64,000 nucleotides of DNA from DATARH01 sp036268425 (lineage in GTDB: Bacteria; Pseudomonadota; Alphaproteobacteria; ATCC43930; CGMCC-115725): assembly GCA_036268425.1 (NCBI GenBank), contig DATAUE010000069.1, positions 138,397 through 202,396 of the forward strand, written 5' to 3'. Under the pieces are notes generated by a model that had not been told where the DNA came from, ran no database searches, and worked only from the letters and a program-made list of their open reading frames with translations. This document shows, piece after piece, positions 1 through 8,861 of this stretch. The position numbers and the translations under genes are program-made. The first letter of the stretch is position 1. Each line of letters starts with the position of its first letter.

Positions 1-2517
1 CTCGACGACGGTGTGCGAGCGGCTCGCCTGATTGTCGATCAACACCCGCGGCGGCACGGTAAAGACGCTCATCCGGCTGGGAAACGCCGCCGGTCGCTCC
101 AATTCGAGATGCGGCTTCAGATCGCCGGTCAGCACGTTTTCAAAGACCGATGCAAGCTTGCGCACCTTGTCGGGCCGGTCGAACGGTGTCCCGTCCTGGT
201 CCTGTACCCAGAAAATATCGAGCGCCATGCCGTTCGACATCGTCATGATCTTGGCGTCGACGATGTTGGCGCCCGACACCGCCAAGGCCCCGGCGATGCG
301 CGAGAAGAGGCCGGGATGGTCGGCCGCATACAGCGTCACCTCGGTCGCGGCGCGCGACTCGTCGATGCGCTGCTCGACGCTCAGCGGCGCCTCGCTCGCG
401 TCCGCCTTGCGCATCAGCCGGGCCTGCCGCGCATGCGTCTCGGCATCGAGCGACAGCCAGTAGAACGGATACCCGCGACTGGTGACGGTGGCGAATTCCT
501 CATCGGTGAAATCGGTCAGCAGAGCGCGCGCCGCCGCCTGCGCCGCGGCGATCCGCGAGTCGCGCGCCTCGACGGTCAGCCCGCCGGAAATCACATCGAG
601 CGCGCTGCGATAGAGTTCGCGCAGCAATGTCGCCTTCCAGTTGTTCCACACTTTGGGGCCGACCGCGCGAATATCGGCAGCAGTCAGAACCAGCAGCAAT
701 TTGAGGCGCTCGGGCGACTGCACGATCTCGACGAAATTACGGATCGTTTGCGCATCGCTGATGTCGCGCTTGAAAGCGACATTGCTCATCAGCAAGTGCC
801 ACCGCACCAGCCACGCCACCGTTTCGGTCTCTTCGGCGGAAAGCCCCAGGCGCGGTCCGAGTTTCAGCGCGACCTGCTCGCCGAGCAGCGAGTGGTCGCC
901 GCCACGCCCTTTGGCGATGTCGTGCAGCAGCGTCGCCAGGTAAAGCGCGCGGCGCGACGCGATCGTCGGCATGATGTCGCAGGCGACCGGCAATTCCTGC
1001 AGTAAATCACCGGTTTCGACCTGATGCACGATGCCGATGGCGAACAGCGTGTGCTCGTCGACTGTGTACACATGGTACATGTCGTATTGCATCTGCGCGA
1101 CGACACGGCCGAAATCCGGGATAAAGCGGCCGAACACACCGGCCTCGTTCATCCGGCGCAAGGCGATTTCCGGGTTTTTCTTCGAGGTCAGGATTTCGAG
1201 GAAAAGCCGGTTGGCCTCCGGGTTTTCGCGCAACGCGGCATTAACCAGCCGCAATGATTGGGTCACCGCAAGCAAGGCACGCGGATGAATATCGAGATCG
1301 TGCTCCTGCGCGACATGGAACAGCCGCAACAGATTGACCGGGTCGCTCTTGAAGAAATTTTCGTTGGGGATCGTCAGCCATTCGCCATCGCGCACAAAGC
1401 CGCTAAGCGAACGCCGGCCGGTGCTCCAGCGCAGCCACGACAGCCGCCGTTTTTTCTTCTGGTCGGATTCCAGCACGGCGCAGAAGATGCGGGTCAGGTC
1501 GCCGACATCTTTTGCAACAAGAAAATAGTGCTTCATAAAGCGTTCGACGCCGCGGCTGCCGGTGCGGTCGCGATAGCCCATGCGCACGCCGATGCGCGCC
1601 TGCATGTCGAATGTCAGCCGTTCCTCGGCGCGCCCGGCGAGGTAATGCAGGTGGCAGCGCACGCTCCACAGGAAACTCTGGGCCCGTTCAAAGCGCTGCG
1701 ATTCTTCGGCTGACAGCACGCCGAGATCGACGAGCTTTTCGACATCGTCGATGCGGTAGATGTATTTCGCCAGCCAGTACAGCGTGTGCAGATCGCGAAG
1801 ACCGCCCTTGCCTTCCTTCAGATTAGGTTCGAGCTGATAACGGCTGTCGCCGACCCGCTGGTGCCGCGCATCGCGCTCGGCGAGCTTTTCATCGACATAC
1901 TGCGCCGCGGTGCCGCGCACGATTTCGTTGTCGAAGCGCTGTTTCAAATCGTTGTAAAGCGATTGCTCGCCCCAGACATAGCGCGCTTCCAACAGACTGG
2001 TGCGGATCGTCAAGTCACCTTTGGCATAGCGCAGGCAATCCGCCACCGAGCGGGTCGACTGCCCGACCTTAAGCCCCAGATCCCACAGCAGATACAGCAG
2101 GTATTCAACAACCTGCTCGGTATGCGGCGTCTGCTTGTACGGCAGCAGGAACAGCAGATCGATATCGGAATAGGGTGCCATCTCGCCGCGCCCGTAACCA
2201 CCGACCGCGACGATCGCCAGCTTTTCGCCCTCGGTCGGGTTGGCCAGGGGATAGACCCGCTCGACGACGAAGTCGAACGCGGTGCGGATCAGCTGATCGG
2301 TCAGGAAACACTGTTCGGCAATGCAATGCGCCGAACTGCCCCCGCCCTCAAAGCGGTTCTGAATCTCGTCGCGGCCACGCGCGAGAGCGGCGCGCAACAC
2401 GCCGACGATCGGTTTGCGGTCGATGCTGGTGGCGCTGATCGACAGCGCCGCCAGCGCATCACCGAGCCCGCGACGGTCGATAACGTCGCGCTGTTTGACG
2501 ATCGCGGGCAACGGCAT
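1..2517 (-). CDS. glnD: [Protein-PII] uridylyltransferase / uridylyl-removing enzyme GlnD, 3' end cut by window
   Basis: Bifunctional nitrogen sensor that uridylylates and de-uridylylates PII (GlnB/GlnK) according to glutamine level. The frame is open from the ATG at 2517 to the window edge (839 codons; the family is about 900-950 aa). Seen: nucleotidyltransferase signature GGYGRGE near residues 106-112 with the catalytic DID at about 118-120; an HD hydrolase domain starting near 480 (HVYTVDEHT) with LLHDIAKG near 532; an ACT domain near 724 (LYAADHPGLFSRIAGAL); and the start of a second ACT (VLIDNQAS) at the edge, so only the last ACT domain is missing. A monocistronic start is likely; the upstream SDR gene ends 28 bp before it on the same strand. 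Function by family is firm. Confidence 0.96.
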   Translation of the reverse strand, partial: MPLPAIVKQRDVIDRRGLGDALAALSISATSIDRKPIVGVLRAALARGRDEIQNRFEGGGSSAHCIAEQCFLTDQLIRTAFDFVVERVYPLANPTEGEKLAIVAVGGYGRGEMAPYSDIDLLFLLPYKQTPHTEQVVEYLLYLLWDLGLKVGQSTRSVADCLRYAKGDLTIRTSLLEARYVWGEQSLYNDLKQRFDNEIVRGTAAQYVDEKLAERDARHQRVGDSRYQLEPNLKEGKGGLRDLHTLYWLAKYIYRIDDVEKLVDLGVLSAEESQRFERAQSFLWSVRCHLHYLAGRAEERLTFDMQARIGVRMGYRDRTGSRGVERFMKHYFLVAKDVGDLTRIFCAVLESDQKKKRRLSWLRWSTGRRSLSGFVRDGEWLTIPNENFFKSDPVNLLRLFHVAQEHDLDIHPRALLAVTQSLRLVNAALRENPEANRLFLEILTSKKNPEIALRRMNEAGVFGRFIPDFGRVVAQMQYDMYHVYTVDEHTLFAIGIVHQVETGDLLQELPVACDIMPTIASRRALYLATLLHDIAKGRGGDHSLLGEQVALKLGPRLGLSAEETETVAWLVRWHLLMSNVAFKRDISDAQTIRNFVEIVQSPERLKLLLVLTAADIRAVGPKVWNNWKATLLRELYRSALDVISGGLTVEARDSRIAAAQAAARALLTDFTDEEFATVTSRGYPFYWLSLDAETHARQARLMRKADASEAPLSVEQRIDESRAATEVTLYAADHPGLFSRIAGALAVSGANIVDAKIMTMSNGMALDIFWVQDQDGTPFDRPDKVRKLASVFENVLTGDLKPHLELERPAAFPSRMSVFTVPPRVLIDNQASRSHTVVE

Positions 2518-2545
2518 GAGGTGGCCTCGCTCGGCTGTCGCCCGG

Positions 2546-3304
2546 CTAAAGATGCCGGCCGGCATCGACCGGAATGATCGATCCCGTGGTGTGCGTCAGA
2601 TGGGTAACGCAGGAGATTACCGCCAGGGCGACATCCTCGGCTTCGATCGCCCGTTTCAGCGGCGCAGACATTGCCGCCTTGTGCATCATCTCTTCGGTGC
2701 GGCCGGGGACAAACCCGGTATGCACCATGCCGGGCGCCACCACGACGACGCGGATTTCCGGCGCCAAGGCCCGCGCCAGCGCCAGCGTCATCGTATTGAG
2801 CGCCGCCTTCGAGGCGCCGTAGATGATCGAACTGCCGGTGCCGGCGGTCGCCGCGCCCGACGAAATATTGATGATGACGCCGTCGCCAGATTCCTTCATC
2901 AGCGGGGCGAAAGCGCGGATCGTGGCGAACGGGCCGCGCACATTGGCGGTCAGCACCTGGTCGATCAGATCGTCGTCGAGTGCTTCGAGGTCGTGATGCG
3001 CCACCATGCGGGTGAACCCGGCCGAGTTGACCAGCACATCGGCGCGGCCGAACTGCTCGCGCACGGCGGCGGCCGCCTTTCTGATCTGGGCGGTATCTTC
3101 GAGCGGCAGGTGTATCGCCTTGTGGCCGCTGCCGGCGAGACCGGCGACCACCGCATTGGCGCGCTCGACGCCCTTGTTGTAGCCGACGACGACGCGCGCT
3201 CCAGCCTCGGCAAAGAGCCGCGCGCTGGCAGCGCCGATGCCGCTGCTGGCGCCGGTGATAACCGCCACCTTGCCGTCGAGAGCCTTACCGATCTGCGCCG
3301 TCAT
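2546..3304 (-). CDS. SDR family NAD(P)-dependent oxidoreductase (FabG-like)
   Basis: Classical short-chain dehydrogenase of 252 aa. The Rossmann glycine motif TGASSGIG lies near residues 17-24, the NSAG motif near 92, the catalytic Ser near 148 (NISSGAA), and the YGASK catalytic Tyr-Lys near 162-166. Substrate cannot be read from sequence; 3-oxoacyl-(ACP) reductase-like activity is the family default. It is followed 28 bp later by glnD on the same strand, so readthrough is possible, though no functional link is known. It is divergent from the TauE gene across 120 bp. Confidence 0.9.
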   Translation of the reverse strand: MTAQIGKALDGKVAVITGASSGIGAASARLFAEAGARVVVGYNKGVERANAVVAGLAGSGHKAIHLPLEDTAQIRKAAAAVREQFGRADVLVNSAGFTRMVAHHDLEALDDDLIDQVLTANVRGPFATIRAFAPLMKESGDGVIINISSGAATAGTGSSIIYGASKAALNTMTLALARALAPEIRVVVVAPGMVHTGFVPGRTEEMMHKAAMSAPLKRAIEAEDVALAVISCVTHLTHTTGSIIPVDAGRHL

Positions 3305-3424
3305 GCATTTGCTCCTGTTGATCCTGAATGCCTGATGCTACGCGCTCGATCGGGGTATTGTCACCGCGCTCGGTGGGTCCATCGGTCGATCCCCGGTAGG
3401 TTCAAGGCGCATAAAGATCAACCG

Positions 3425-4186
3425 ATGATCGCGACGGCATGGCAGCTTCTGATCGCGCTCGGGCTCGGCGCGGCATCCGGTATGGTCGGCGGCCTGTTCG
3501 GCATCGGCGGCGGCGTCATCGCGATCCCGGTCATCGGCATCATCTTCACGATGCCGCAACAGGTTGCGCAGGGCACCAGCCTCGTGATGGTCGTGCCGAA
3601 TGTGCTGCTGGCATTCTGGCGCTACCGCCAGCGGGTCGGCGTCGATCTGCGCATCGCGGTGACCCTGGGCGCGACCGCCACTGTCGCGGCCTACCCCGTT
3701 GCCCGGCTCGCCACCGGCCTCAACCCGCATCACCTGCGCCTCGCCTTCGCCGGGTTTCTCGTAGCCCTTGCGGCGGTCGTCGCCTACCGTACCTGGCGCG
3801 GCGCTCGCGGGGCGCCGCAGCGCAAGCCCCTCCCCTGGGGCTGGACGGCGATTGTCGGCCTGCTCGGCGGCATGGTCTCCGGCCTGTTCGGGGTCGGCGG
3901 CGCCTTTATCGTGCCGCCGGCATTGACCACGTTTTTCGGCGTACGGCAAGTCGAGGCGCAGGGCCTCGCCCTGGCGCTGGTCTGCCCCGGTACAATCATC
4001 GCATTGGCGACCTATGCCGGCGCCGGTCAAGTCGATTGGGGCCTCGGCATTCCGTTGGCGATTGGCGGCAGCGCGGTCATCTCGGTCGGCGTCGCGGCGG
4101 CGCACCGCCTGCCCGAACGGCCGATGCGCTTTGCTTTCTGCGCTTTGTCCATTGCCGCGGCCGGCCTGCTGGTACTACACGGCTGA
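3425..4186 (+). CDS. TauE/SafE family (sulfite/organosulfonate exporter-like) membrane protein
   Basis: Integral membrane protein of 253 aa with the two-fold repeat of the TauE/SafE family: GMVGGLFGIGGG near residue 20 and its second-half counterpart GGMVSGLFGVGGAFIVPP near 145-162. About eight hydrophobic segments are visible. The start at 3425 (MIATAWQLL) puts the first membrane helix at the N-terminus; the frame stays open far upstream but that stretch is antisense to the SDR gene and is not family-like. Members move sulfite, sulfoacetate or other small anions; the substrate here is unknown. Convergent with the amidase gene 18 bp away. Confidence 0.88.
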   Translation: MIATAWQLLIALGLGAASGMVGGLFGIGGGVIAIPVIGIIFTMPQQVAQGTSLVMVVPNVLLAFWRYRQRVGVDLRIAVTLGATATVAAYPVARLATGLNPHHLRLAFAGFLVALAAVVAYRTWRGARGAPQRKPLPWGWTAIVGLLGGMVSGLFGVGGAFIVPPALTTFFGVRQVEAQGLALALVCPGTIIALATYAGAGQVDWGLGIPLAIGGSAVISVGVAAAHRLPERPMRFAFCALSIAAAGLLVLHG

Positions 4187-4204
4187 GCCGTCGCGCCGCT
4201 CGAC

Positions 4205-5596
4205 CTACGGGCCGTATAGCGGCGGCGGCCGGAGATTTAAGCCGCACGCCGCTTCATAGGCGTCGGCGAGGCGCAGCGCGGTCAAATCGTGGTCGCAGGC
4301 GGCGATGATCTGCAAGCCGAGCGGCAATCCGTCCCGGGTGTGTCCCATCGGCACGCTGATCGCCGGAGCACCGGCGAAATTCGCCGCGACGCAATAGGCG
4401 TTCTGATTGTCCGGCGCTCCCTCGGCAAATGGAAAGGCGGATTGCGGGGTGGTTGGCGACACGATGGCATCGACCTCGTCGAACACTCGGGCCAGGGCAG
4501 ACCCCGCCATCGCAATGACCCGGTCGGCGCCCACCAGCCGCATCGTCGAAACGGTCGCGCCGTAGTCGAGGCCGGCGCGCAGCGCCGGCGAAAAGCGCGC
4601 CGGCTCACGGGCATACAAATCCGCGTGGATGAACGCCGCGTCGGCCTCGATGCGCAGCAGCGCCGCCCGGCGGGCACGAAGGCTGTCATAGCCGGATAAC
4701 GCCACCGGCCGGATCGCACAGCCCAGTTCGGCGAAAACACCAAGCGCCGCCGCAAACGCCGTCGCGACAGCCGGATCGGCCGGCTCATCCGCCAGCTCCC
4801 AGACACCGAGGCGCAGCCCGCCGAGCGGCGTGGCGACATCCCCGCCGAGCACCGCGTCACAGCGCGACTCGGGACAGCGCGGATCGAAGCCGTGCAATGC
4901 AACAAACATCAGCCGTGCATCGTCGACGCTGCGGGTAAGCGGCCCGATATGGTCGAGCCGCCACGACAGCGGTACGACGCCGCGCGTGCTGACAAGGCCA
5001 AAGCTCGGCTTGAACCCGACGACCCCGCAATAGGATGCGGGGATGCGAACCGAGCCACCGGTATCGGTGCCGAGCGCCGCGACGCACAACCCGGCCGCTA
5101 CCGCCGCGCCCGAGCCACCGCTCGACCCGCCCGGCGAATAGCCGGCCCGATACGGATTGATCGCAGCGCCGAAATGCGGATTGTCGGTGCTGCCGCCGAG
5201 CGCCGCCTCGTGCATATTGAGCTTTCCGAGCACCACAGCGCCGGCAGCCCGCAGCCGCCGCACGATTTCGGCATCCTCGCACGGGACACGCCACGGCGTT
5301 CCGCCGAGGCCGTTGCTGGTCGGCACGCCCGCGACGTCGATATTGTCCTTGACCGCTATCGGTATGCCATCGAGCGGCCCGCGCCGGCACCGCCGTCCGG
5401 TGCGGTCGGTTGCCGCCTCCACCTCAGCCAGCGCCGTGTCGCGACACAGTGACAGGTACAGGTTCAGGGTTGGATTGAGGGCGGCGATCCGGTCGAACAT
5501 CAGATCGGCCAGCTCGCGCGGGTCGAGCGTACCGGCATCGATGGCCTGCGACAGAGCGGCAATCGACCGGAAGGCCACTTCCCCATTACTTCTCAT
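4205..5596 (-). CDS. Amidase (amidase signature family)
   Basis: 463-aa amidase-signature enzyme hydrolysing C-N amide bonds. The Ser-cisSer-Lys triad is readable: Lys in IAVKDN, the glycine/serine-rich GGSSGGSGAA signature, and DTGGSVRIPA carrying the other Ser. Start chosen at 5596 (MRSNGEVAF) because the longer frame N-terminal to it is basic, not family-like, and runs into the divergent promoter region. GatA-like in sequence, but no gatB/gatC lies nearby, so it is more likely a free amidase of unknown substrate. Divergent from the L,D-transpeptidase gene. Confidence 0.9.
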   Translation of the reverse strand: MRSNGEVAFRSIAALSQAIDAGTLDPRELADLMFDRIAALNPTLNLYLSLCRDTALAEVEAATDRTGRRCRRGPLDGIPIAVKDNIDVAGVPTSNGLGGTPWRVPCEDAEIVRRLRAAGAVVLGKLNMHEAALGGSTDNPHFGAAINPYRAGYSPGGSSGGSGAAVAAGLCVAALGTDTGGSVRIPASYCGVVGFKPSFGLVSTRGVVPLSWRLDHIGPLTRSVDDARLMFVALHGFDPRCPESRCDAVLGGDVATPLGGLRLGVWELADEPADPAVATAFAAALGVFAELGCAIRPVALSGYDSLRARRAALLRIEADAAFIHADLYAREPARFSPALRAGLDYGATVSTMRLVGADRVIAMAGSALARVFDEVDAIVSPTTPQSAFPFAEGAPDNQNAYCVAANFAGAPAISVPMGHTRDGLPLGLQIIAACDHDLTALRLADAYEAACGLNLRPPPLYGP

Positions 5597-5905
5597 GCCG
5601 GGTTTCTCATGCTGGCGATCTTGCGGCCTGCACGCGTACCAAACAAATCGGCAACGCGGCATTCGGGCGTTACCCGTGGCAGTCCTGCCACGCATGTCTC
5701 GCCAGTTGTAGAAAGTACCCAACTTTGTGATAATGTAACTGTTATCGATATAGTAGAAAGTAATTGCGTTTCGGTTCGCCTGTGCTCGCGCAAGCTGCTT
5801 AGAATGCAGGTGCTCTGGCCGGGAGCCGAGGCGCAACGTGACGGTGCCGCGCCGGGTTCGCGGCACGCGCGGAGACGCGCGGGTGTTGTTTGTGCAAGCG
5901 AGGCC
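5597..5905. promoter_or_regulatory. AT-richer divergent intergenic region, amidase / L,D-transpeptidase
   Basis: This 309-bp gap separates two divergent genes. Its middle (about 5710-5765) is markedly AT-richer than the surroundings and contains two copies of TAGAAAGTA (5708-5716 and 5753-5761) and a short dyad GATAA...TTATC near 5729-5747. I infer both promoters lie here. No coding sequence is supported in it. Confidence 0.4.
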
Positions 5906-7372
5906 ATGGTGTTCATACCCCCCAGGAATGCAAGTGGTCGGCGTCCGGCGTTGCGTCGCAGGACGATCTACGGCGCGGCTTCAGTCGCGACGGCGTGCCT
6001 GCTGGCAACGGTTCATGCCGGTGCGCAAGTGCCGGTCGCCGCGCTCATGCCAGCGTCACTGCAGCCGCCAGGCGATGCGGCAACGGCCGTTACTGGCGAC
6101 AGCGAAATCCGCAACCGGATCGAGGCCGCGTCCAGCCTCGTTATCGCCGGCGAAAAGCTGCACGGCTCGCTGCTGCGCCAGTTTTATGCAGCGCATAATT
6201 ACGAACGGGTCTGGGCCACCCGGCAGCCGCAGGCCGAGGCGTTACTCGGTGCGGTGCGGCGAGCCGGCGAGCAGGGGCTCGACCCCGACCTGTTCCACGC
6301 CGCGGCGTTGCGCAACCCGGCCCTGTCGCCGACCGATCGCGAACTGCTGTTGTCCGATGCGTTTCTCTCATACGCAGACGCACTCGCCCGCGGTGCGCTG
6401 CCGATCGAAAATCGCATGGACGATGAGGATCTGACCCCCGAGCCGGTCAATATTCCGCTCGTCATCGACAATGCCATCAGCAGCCCAAACCCGGCCGCCG
6501 TCATCGAGGCGTTGGCGCCGACCTCGCCAACCTATCTGGCATTGCGCCGCGCCCTGCCGACCTATCAGGCAGCGGCTGCTGCGGAGATGTCAGCTACCGG
6601 TACGCCCGCGGCGCGCGGCCAAAAGAATGATGAGACGCGTCTGCGCCAGATCCTCGTGAACATGGAGCGTCAGCGTTGGCTGGTGCGAAACCTCCCGGCC
6701 GACCGCGTCTGGGTCAACATCGCAAACGCCCATCTGACGCTGTATCAGAACAACCAGCCGACGTTCACGACACGCGTCGTGGTCGGTGAAACCGACAAGC
6801 AGACGCCGGAACTGCAATCGACGATCACCAGCCTGCTGTACAACCCGCCGTGGAACGTACCGCTGTCGATCGCTTCGAAGGAGATCTTGCCGAAACTCAG
6901 CCAGCAGCCGAATTACTTGAGCCGACATCACATGACGATGCGTCACAATGGCTCAATTCAGCAGTTGCCCGGCCCGAAGAGCGCCCTTGGCCAGCTTAAA
7001 TTTGAGATGGTCAACCGGTTTGACGTGTACCTGCATGACACGCCGCTCAAGACGCTGTTCGGTCGCGACAACCGGCAGCAGAGTCACGGCTGCGTCCGGG
7101 TGCAGAACCCGCGCGAACTCGCGTCGATCCTGTTGCATCAGCCCGTCGATGTGATCAACAAGGGAATCGCACAGGGCACCACCAGCCGGCATAACCTGCC
7201 GGAATCGACTCCTGTGTTTCTGGTATACCAGACGGCGTTTGCCGATGCCGACGGCACGCTGCAATTCCGCCCCGACGTTTACGACCGAGACGGCGAGATA
7301 TGGCAAGCGCTGCACCCGACGCGACAGGCACCGGTCGCGGAACATGAGGTCGTCAGCCCGCGCCGCGGCTGA
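5906..7372 (+). CDS. Murein L,D-transpeptidase, YcbB/LdtD-like (YkuD domain)
   Basis: 488-aa exported enzyme that forms 3-3 peptidoglycan cross-links or anchors proteins to the wall. Seen: a basic N-terminus and hydrophobic signal segment (AASVATACLLATVHAGAQ, about residues 24-41), then a helical scaffold domain resembling the N-terminal region of YcbB, then the YkuD domain beginning near VWVNIANAHLTLYQ, with the active-site stretch QQSHGCVRVQNP supplying His, Gly and the nucleophilic Cys. Start at 5906 fits the signal peptide; the frame is open further upstream into the promoter region. Lies beside another wall-related gene (DUF882). Confidence 0.9.
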   Translation: MVFIPPRNASGRRPALRRRTIYGAASVATACLLATVHAGAQVPVAALMPASLQPPGDAATAVTGDSEIRNRIEAASSLVIAGEKLHGSLLRQFYAAHNYERVWATRQPQAEALLGAVRRAGEQGLDPDLFHAAALRNPALSPTDRELLLSDAFLSYADALARGALPIENRMDDEDLTPEPVNIPLVIDNAISSPNPAAVIEALAPTSPTYLALRRALPTYQAAAAAEMSATGTPAARGQKNDETRLRQILVNMERQRWLVRNLPADRVWVNIANAHLTLYQNNQPTFTTRVVVGETDKQTPELQSTITSLLYNPPWNVPLSIASKEILPKLSQQPNYLSRHHMTMRHNGSIQQLPGPKSALGQLKFEMVNRFDVYLHDTPLKTLFGRDNRQQSHGCVRVQNPRELASILLHQPVDVINKGIAQGTTSRHNLPESTPVFLVYQTAFADADGTLQFRPDVYDRDGEIWQALHPTRQAPVAEHEVVSPRRG

Positions 7373-7509
7373 AAAAACGCTAAGCGACTCAACTCAAACG
7401 TCAAAATAGCGGAGCCGGCCAAATTATAAGCACGTTCTCCGTATAACAGGCTTGTCTGCCGGCGTAGGCGATGGTATCCCCCTTTCAAGGGGTTTTGGGG
7501 GATTAACCA

Positions 7510-8052
7510 TTGCAATTTTCTTCTTTGCTGACCCGGCGTCGGGTCCTGGGCACGGCTGCGGTTGCGACTGGTGTTGCGCTCGTCAGACCCGCCACCGCCG
7601 TATCCTTCGCACCGCGGTCGGTATCTCTCTATAACACCCACACAAGCGAATGGGTCCGCACCGTTTATTGGGCAGACGGACATTATATTCGCGACGCGGT
7701 TCGCGACATTAACTGGGTCCTGCGGGACCATCACTCCAATGAAGTACGACCGATGAATGCCGGGGTGCTCGATGTTCTCGGCATGCTTCGTCATCGGCTC
7801 GAATGCAACGACCCGTTTCTGATCATCTCGGGCTACCGCTCGCCGACAACCAATCACATGATGTATTTGCGAGGTGACGGGGTCGCCAGCAACAGCTTCC
7901 ACATCAAAGGCATGGCAATTGATCTGCGCTGCGAGGGGCGCGACCTGACGCACGTGCATTCTGCAGCGCTGAGCATGCGCTGTGGCGGCGTCGGGTATTA
8001 TCCCCGGTCAGATTTCGTGCACGTTGATTGCGGCCCGGTACGCTGCTGGTAA
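7510..8052 (+). CDS. DUF882 / YcbK-like M15-family zinc peptidase, Tat-exported
   Basis: 180-aa protein with a twin-arginine signal (TRRRVLGTAAVATG) and the DUF882 (YcbK) fold related to D,D-carboxypeptidases of MEROPS M15. Zinc-binding pattern visible: SFHIKGMAIDL (His and Asp) and FVHVD (second His), with the ISGYRSP motif before it. Start is a TTG at 7510, preceded by a purine-rich GGGGG about 8 nt upstream; no suitable ATG lies before the Tat signal. Such genes commonly follow a YkuD L,D-transpeptidase gene, as here, pointing to shared peptidoglycan work. Confidence 0.85.
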   Translation: MQFSSLLTRRRVLGTAAVATGVALVRPATAVSFAPRSVSLYNTHTSEWVRTVYWADGHYIRDAVRDINWVLRDHHSNEVRPMNAGVLDVLGMLRHRLECNDPFLIISGYRSPTTNHMMYLRGDGVASNSFHIKGMAIDLRCEGRDLTHVHSAALSMRCGGVGYYPRSDFVHVDCGPVRCW

Positions 8053-8170
8053 AGCGGGTGGCCGGCGAAAATTGTCGGCCCCGAAGAATTGTATTAAGCC
8101 GCCCCCAAGGGACACCGGAATGCGCAACGCAGCCTCAAGGCTATGACCTTGAGCCGTGTGTGAGGGCGCG

Positions 8171-8320
8171 ATGCGCATAGTCCTGCTGCTTGTCCTTATA
8201 TTTCTTCTGATTGGCGCTTTGCCAACATGGCCGTACAGCGCCGGATGGGGTTACTACCCTAGTGGCGGGGTCGGTGCTCTCGTCGTTATACTGGTGGTGC
8301 TGTTGCTGATCGGCATATAG
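8171..8320 (+). CDS. DUF3309 family small membrane protein
   Basis: 49-aa protein starting MRIVLLLVLIFLLIGALP. Two hydrophobic segments flank a short polar turn with the WPYSAGWGYYPSGG pattern typical of DUF3309 proteins of alphaproteobacteria. No function is known for the family; small envelope stress proteins are often of this type. The size and motif match are good although the gene is very short. Confidence 0.8.
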   Translation: MRIVLLLVLIFLLIGALPTWPYSAGWGYYPSGGVGALVVILVVLLLIGI

Positions 8321-8355
8321 CCGTCAGTTCTACAGCACCACAGGCATCATTCTCT

Positions 8356-8751
8356 TCAGCGCCCCTTGCGCTTGCGCTCCTTCCGGGCGGCGTAGCGAGC
8401 ATCTCGCGCGGCCTGTTTTTCCGCTTCGAGGGCAAGCGCCGCGATGGCTTTTGCCTCCTCTTCGGCCGCACGGGCGATGCGCTCGGCTTCCTCGGCCGCC
8501 GCGCGGGCCGCCGCCGCGGCGGCTTCTTCAGCCGCCTTTATCGCCGCCAAGCGCGCTTCTTCGGCAAGCCGCGCCGCTTTGCGTTCCGCGATGCGCTTGT
8601 CCCGTTCGGCCGCGATCCGGTCGCGGTTTGCCAGACGCGCGGCATGCCCCGGATCGGTTACGGCACTGCGGTGGTTGTCGAGAGCCGCCTTTTTCGCTGC
8701 CGCCGCATCACGCTGGCGATCGGCGATCGTCTTTTCTGCAAATCTACTCAT
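8356..8751 (-). CDS. DUF6481-like Ala/Glu-rich coiled-coil protein
   Basis: 131 aa from the ATG at 8751 (MSRFAEKTIADRQRDAAAAKKAAL). The opening pattern (F...DRQ.AAA.AK.AAL) followed by a long charged Ala/Glu/Arg/Lys helix and a basic tail (ARKERKRKGR) resembles the DUF6481 family of alphaproteobacteria. An alternative start 36 nt upstream is possible. The skewed composition makes the frame itself less certain than for its neighbours, and no function is known. Confidence 0.65.
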   Translation of the reverse strand: MSRFAEKTIADRQRDAAAAKKAALDNHRSAVTDPGHAARLANRDRIAAERDKRIAERKAARLAEEARLAAIKAAEEAAAAAARAAAEEAERIARAAEEEAKAIAALALEAEKQAARDARYAARKERKRKGR

Positions 8752-8861
8752 TGCCCCAAAGAATGGTGTCGGCGTCGGCTCGTTCAAGCCTGAGAGGTGT
8801 CGCGTGGAAGTCGAATGTGGGCCGCGCCTTGGTAGGCCCGCATCATCGAGTTAGACAAGCC

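Noticed and set aside
13..1005. 330-codon + strand open frame at the left edge
   Set aside because: It is antisense to glnD, whose motifs are clear on the - strand; GC-rich codon bias opens this frame.
2414..3424. N-terminal extension of the TauE/SafE frame
   Set aside because: It runs antisense through the SDR gene and lacks membrane segments; the family start is at 3425.
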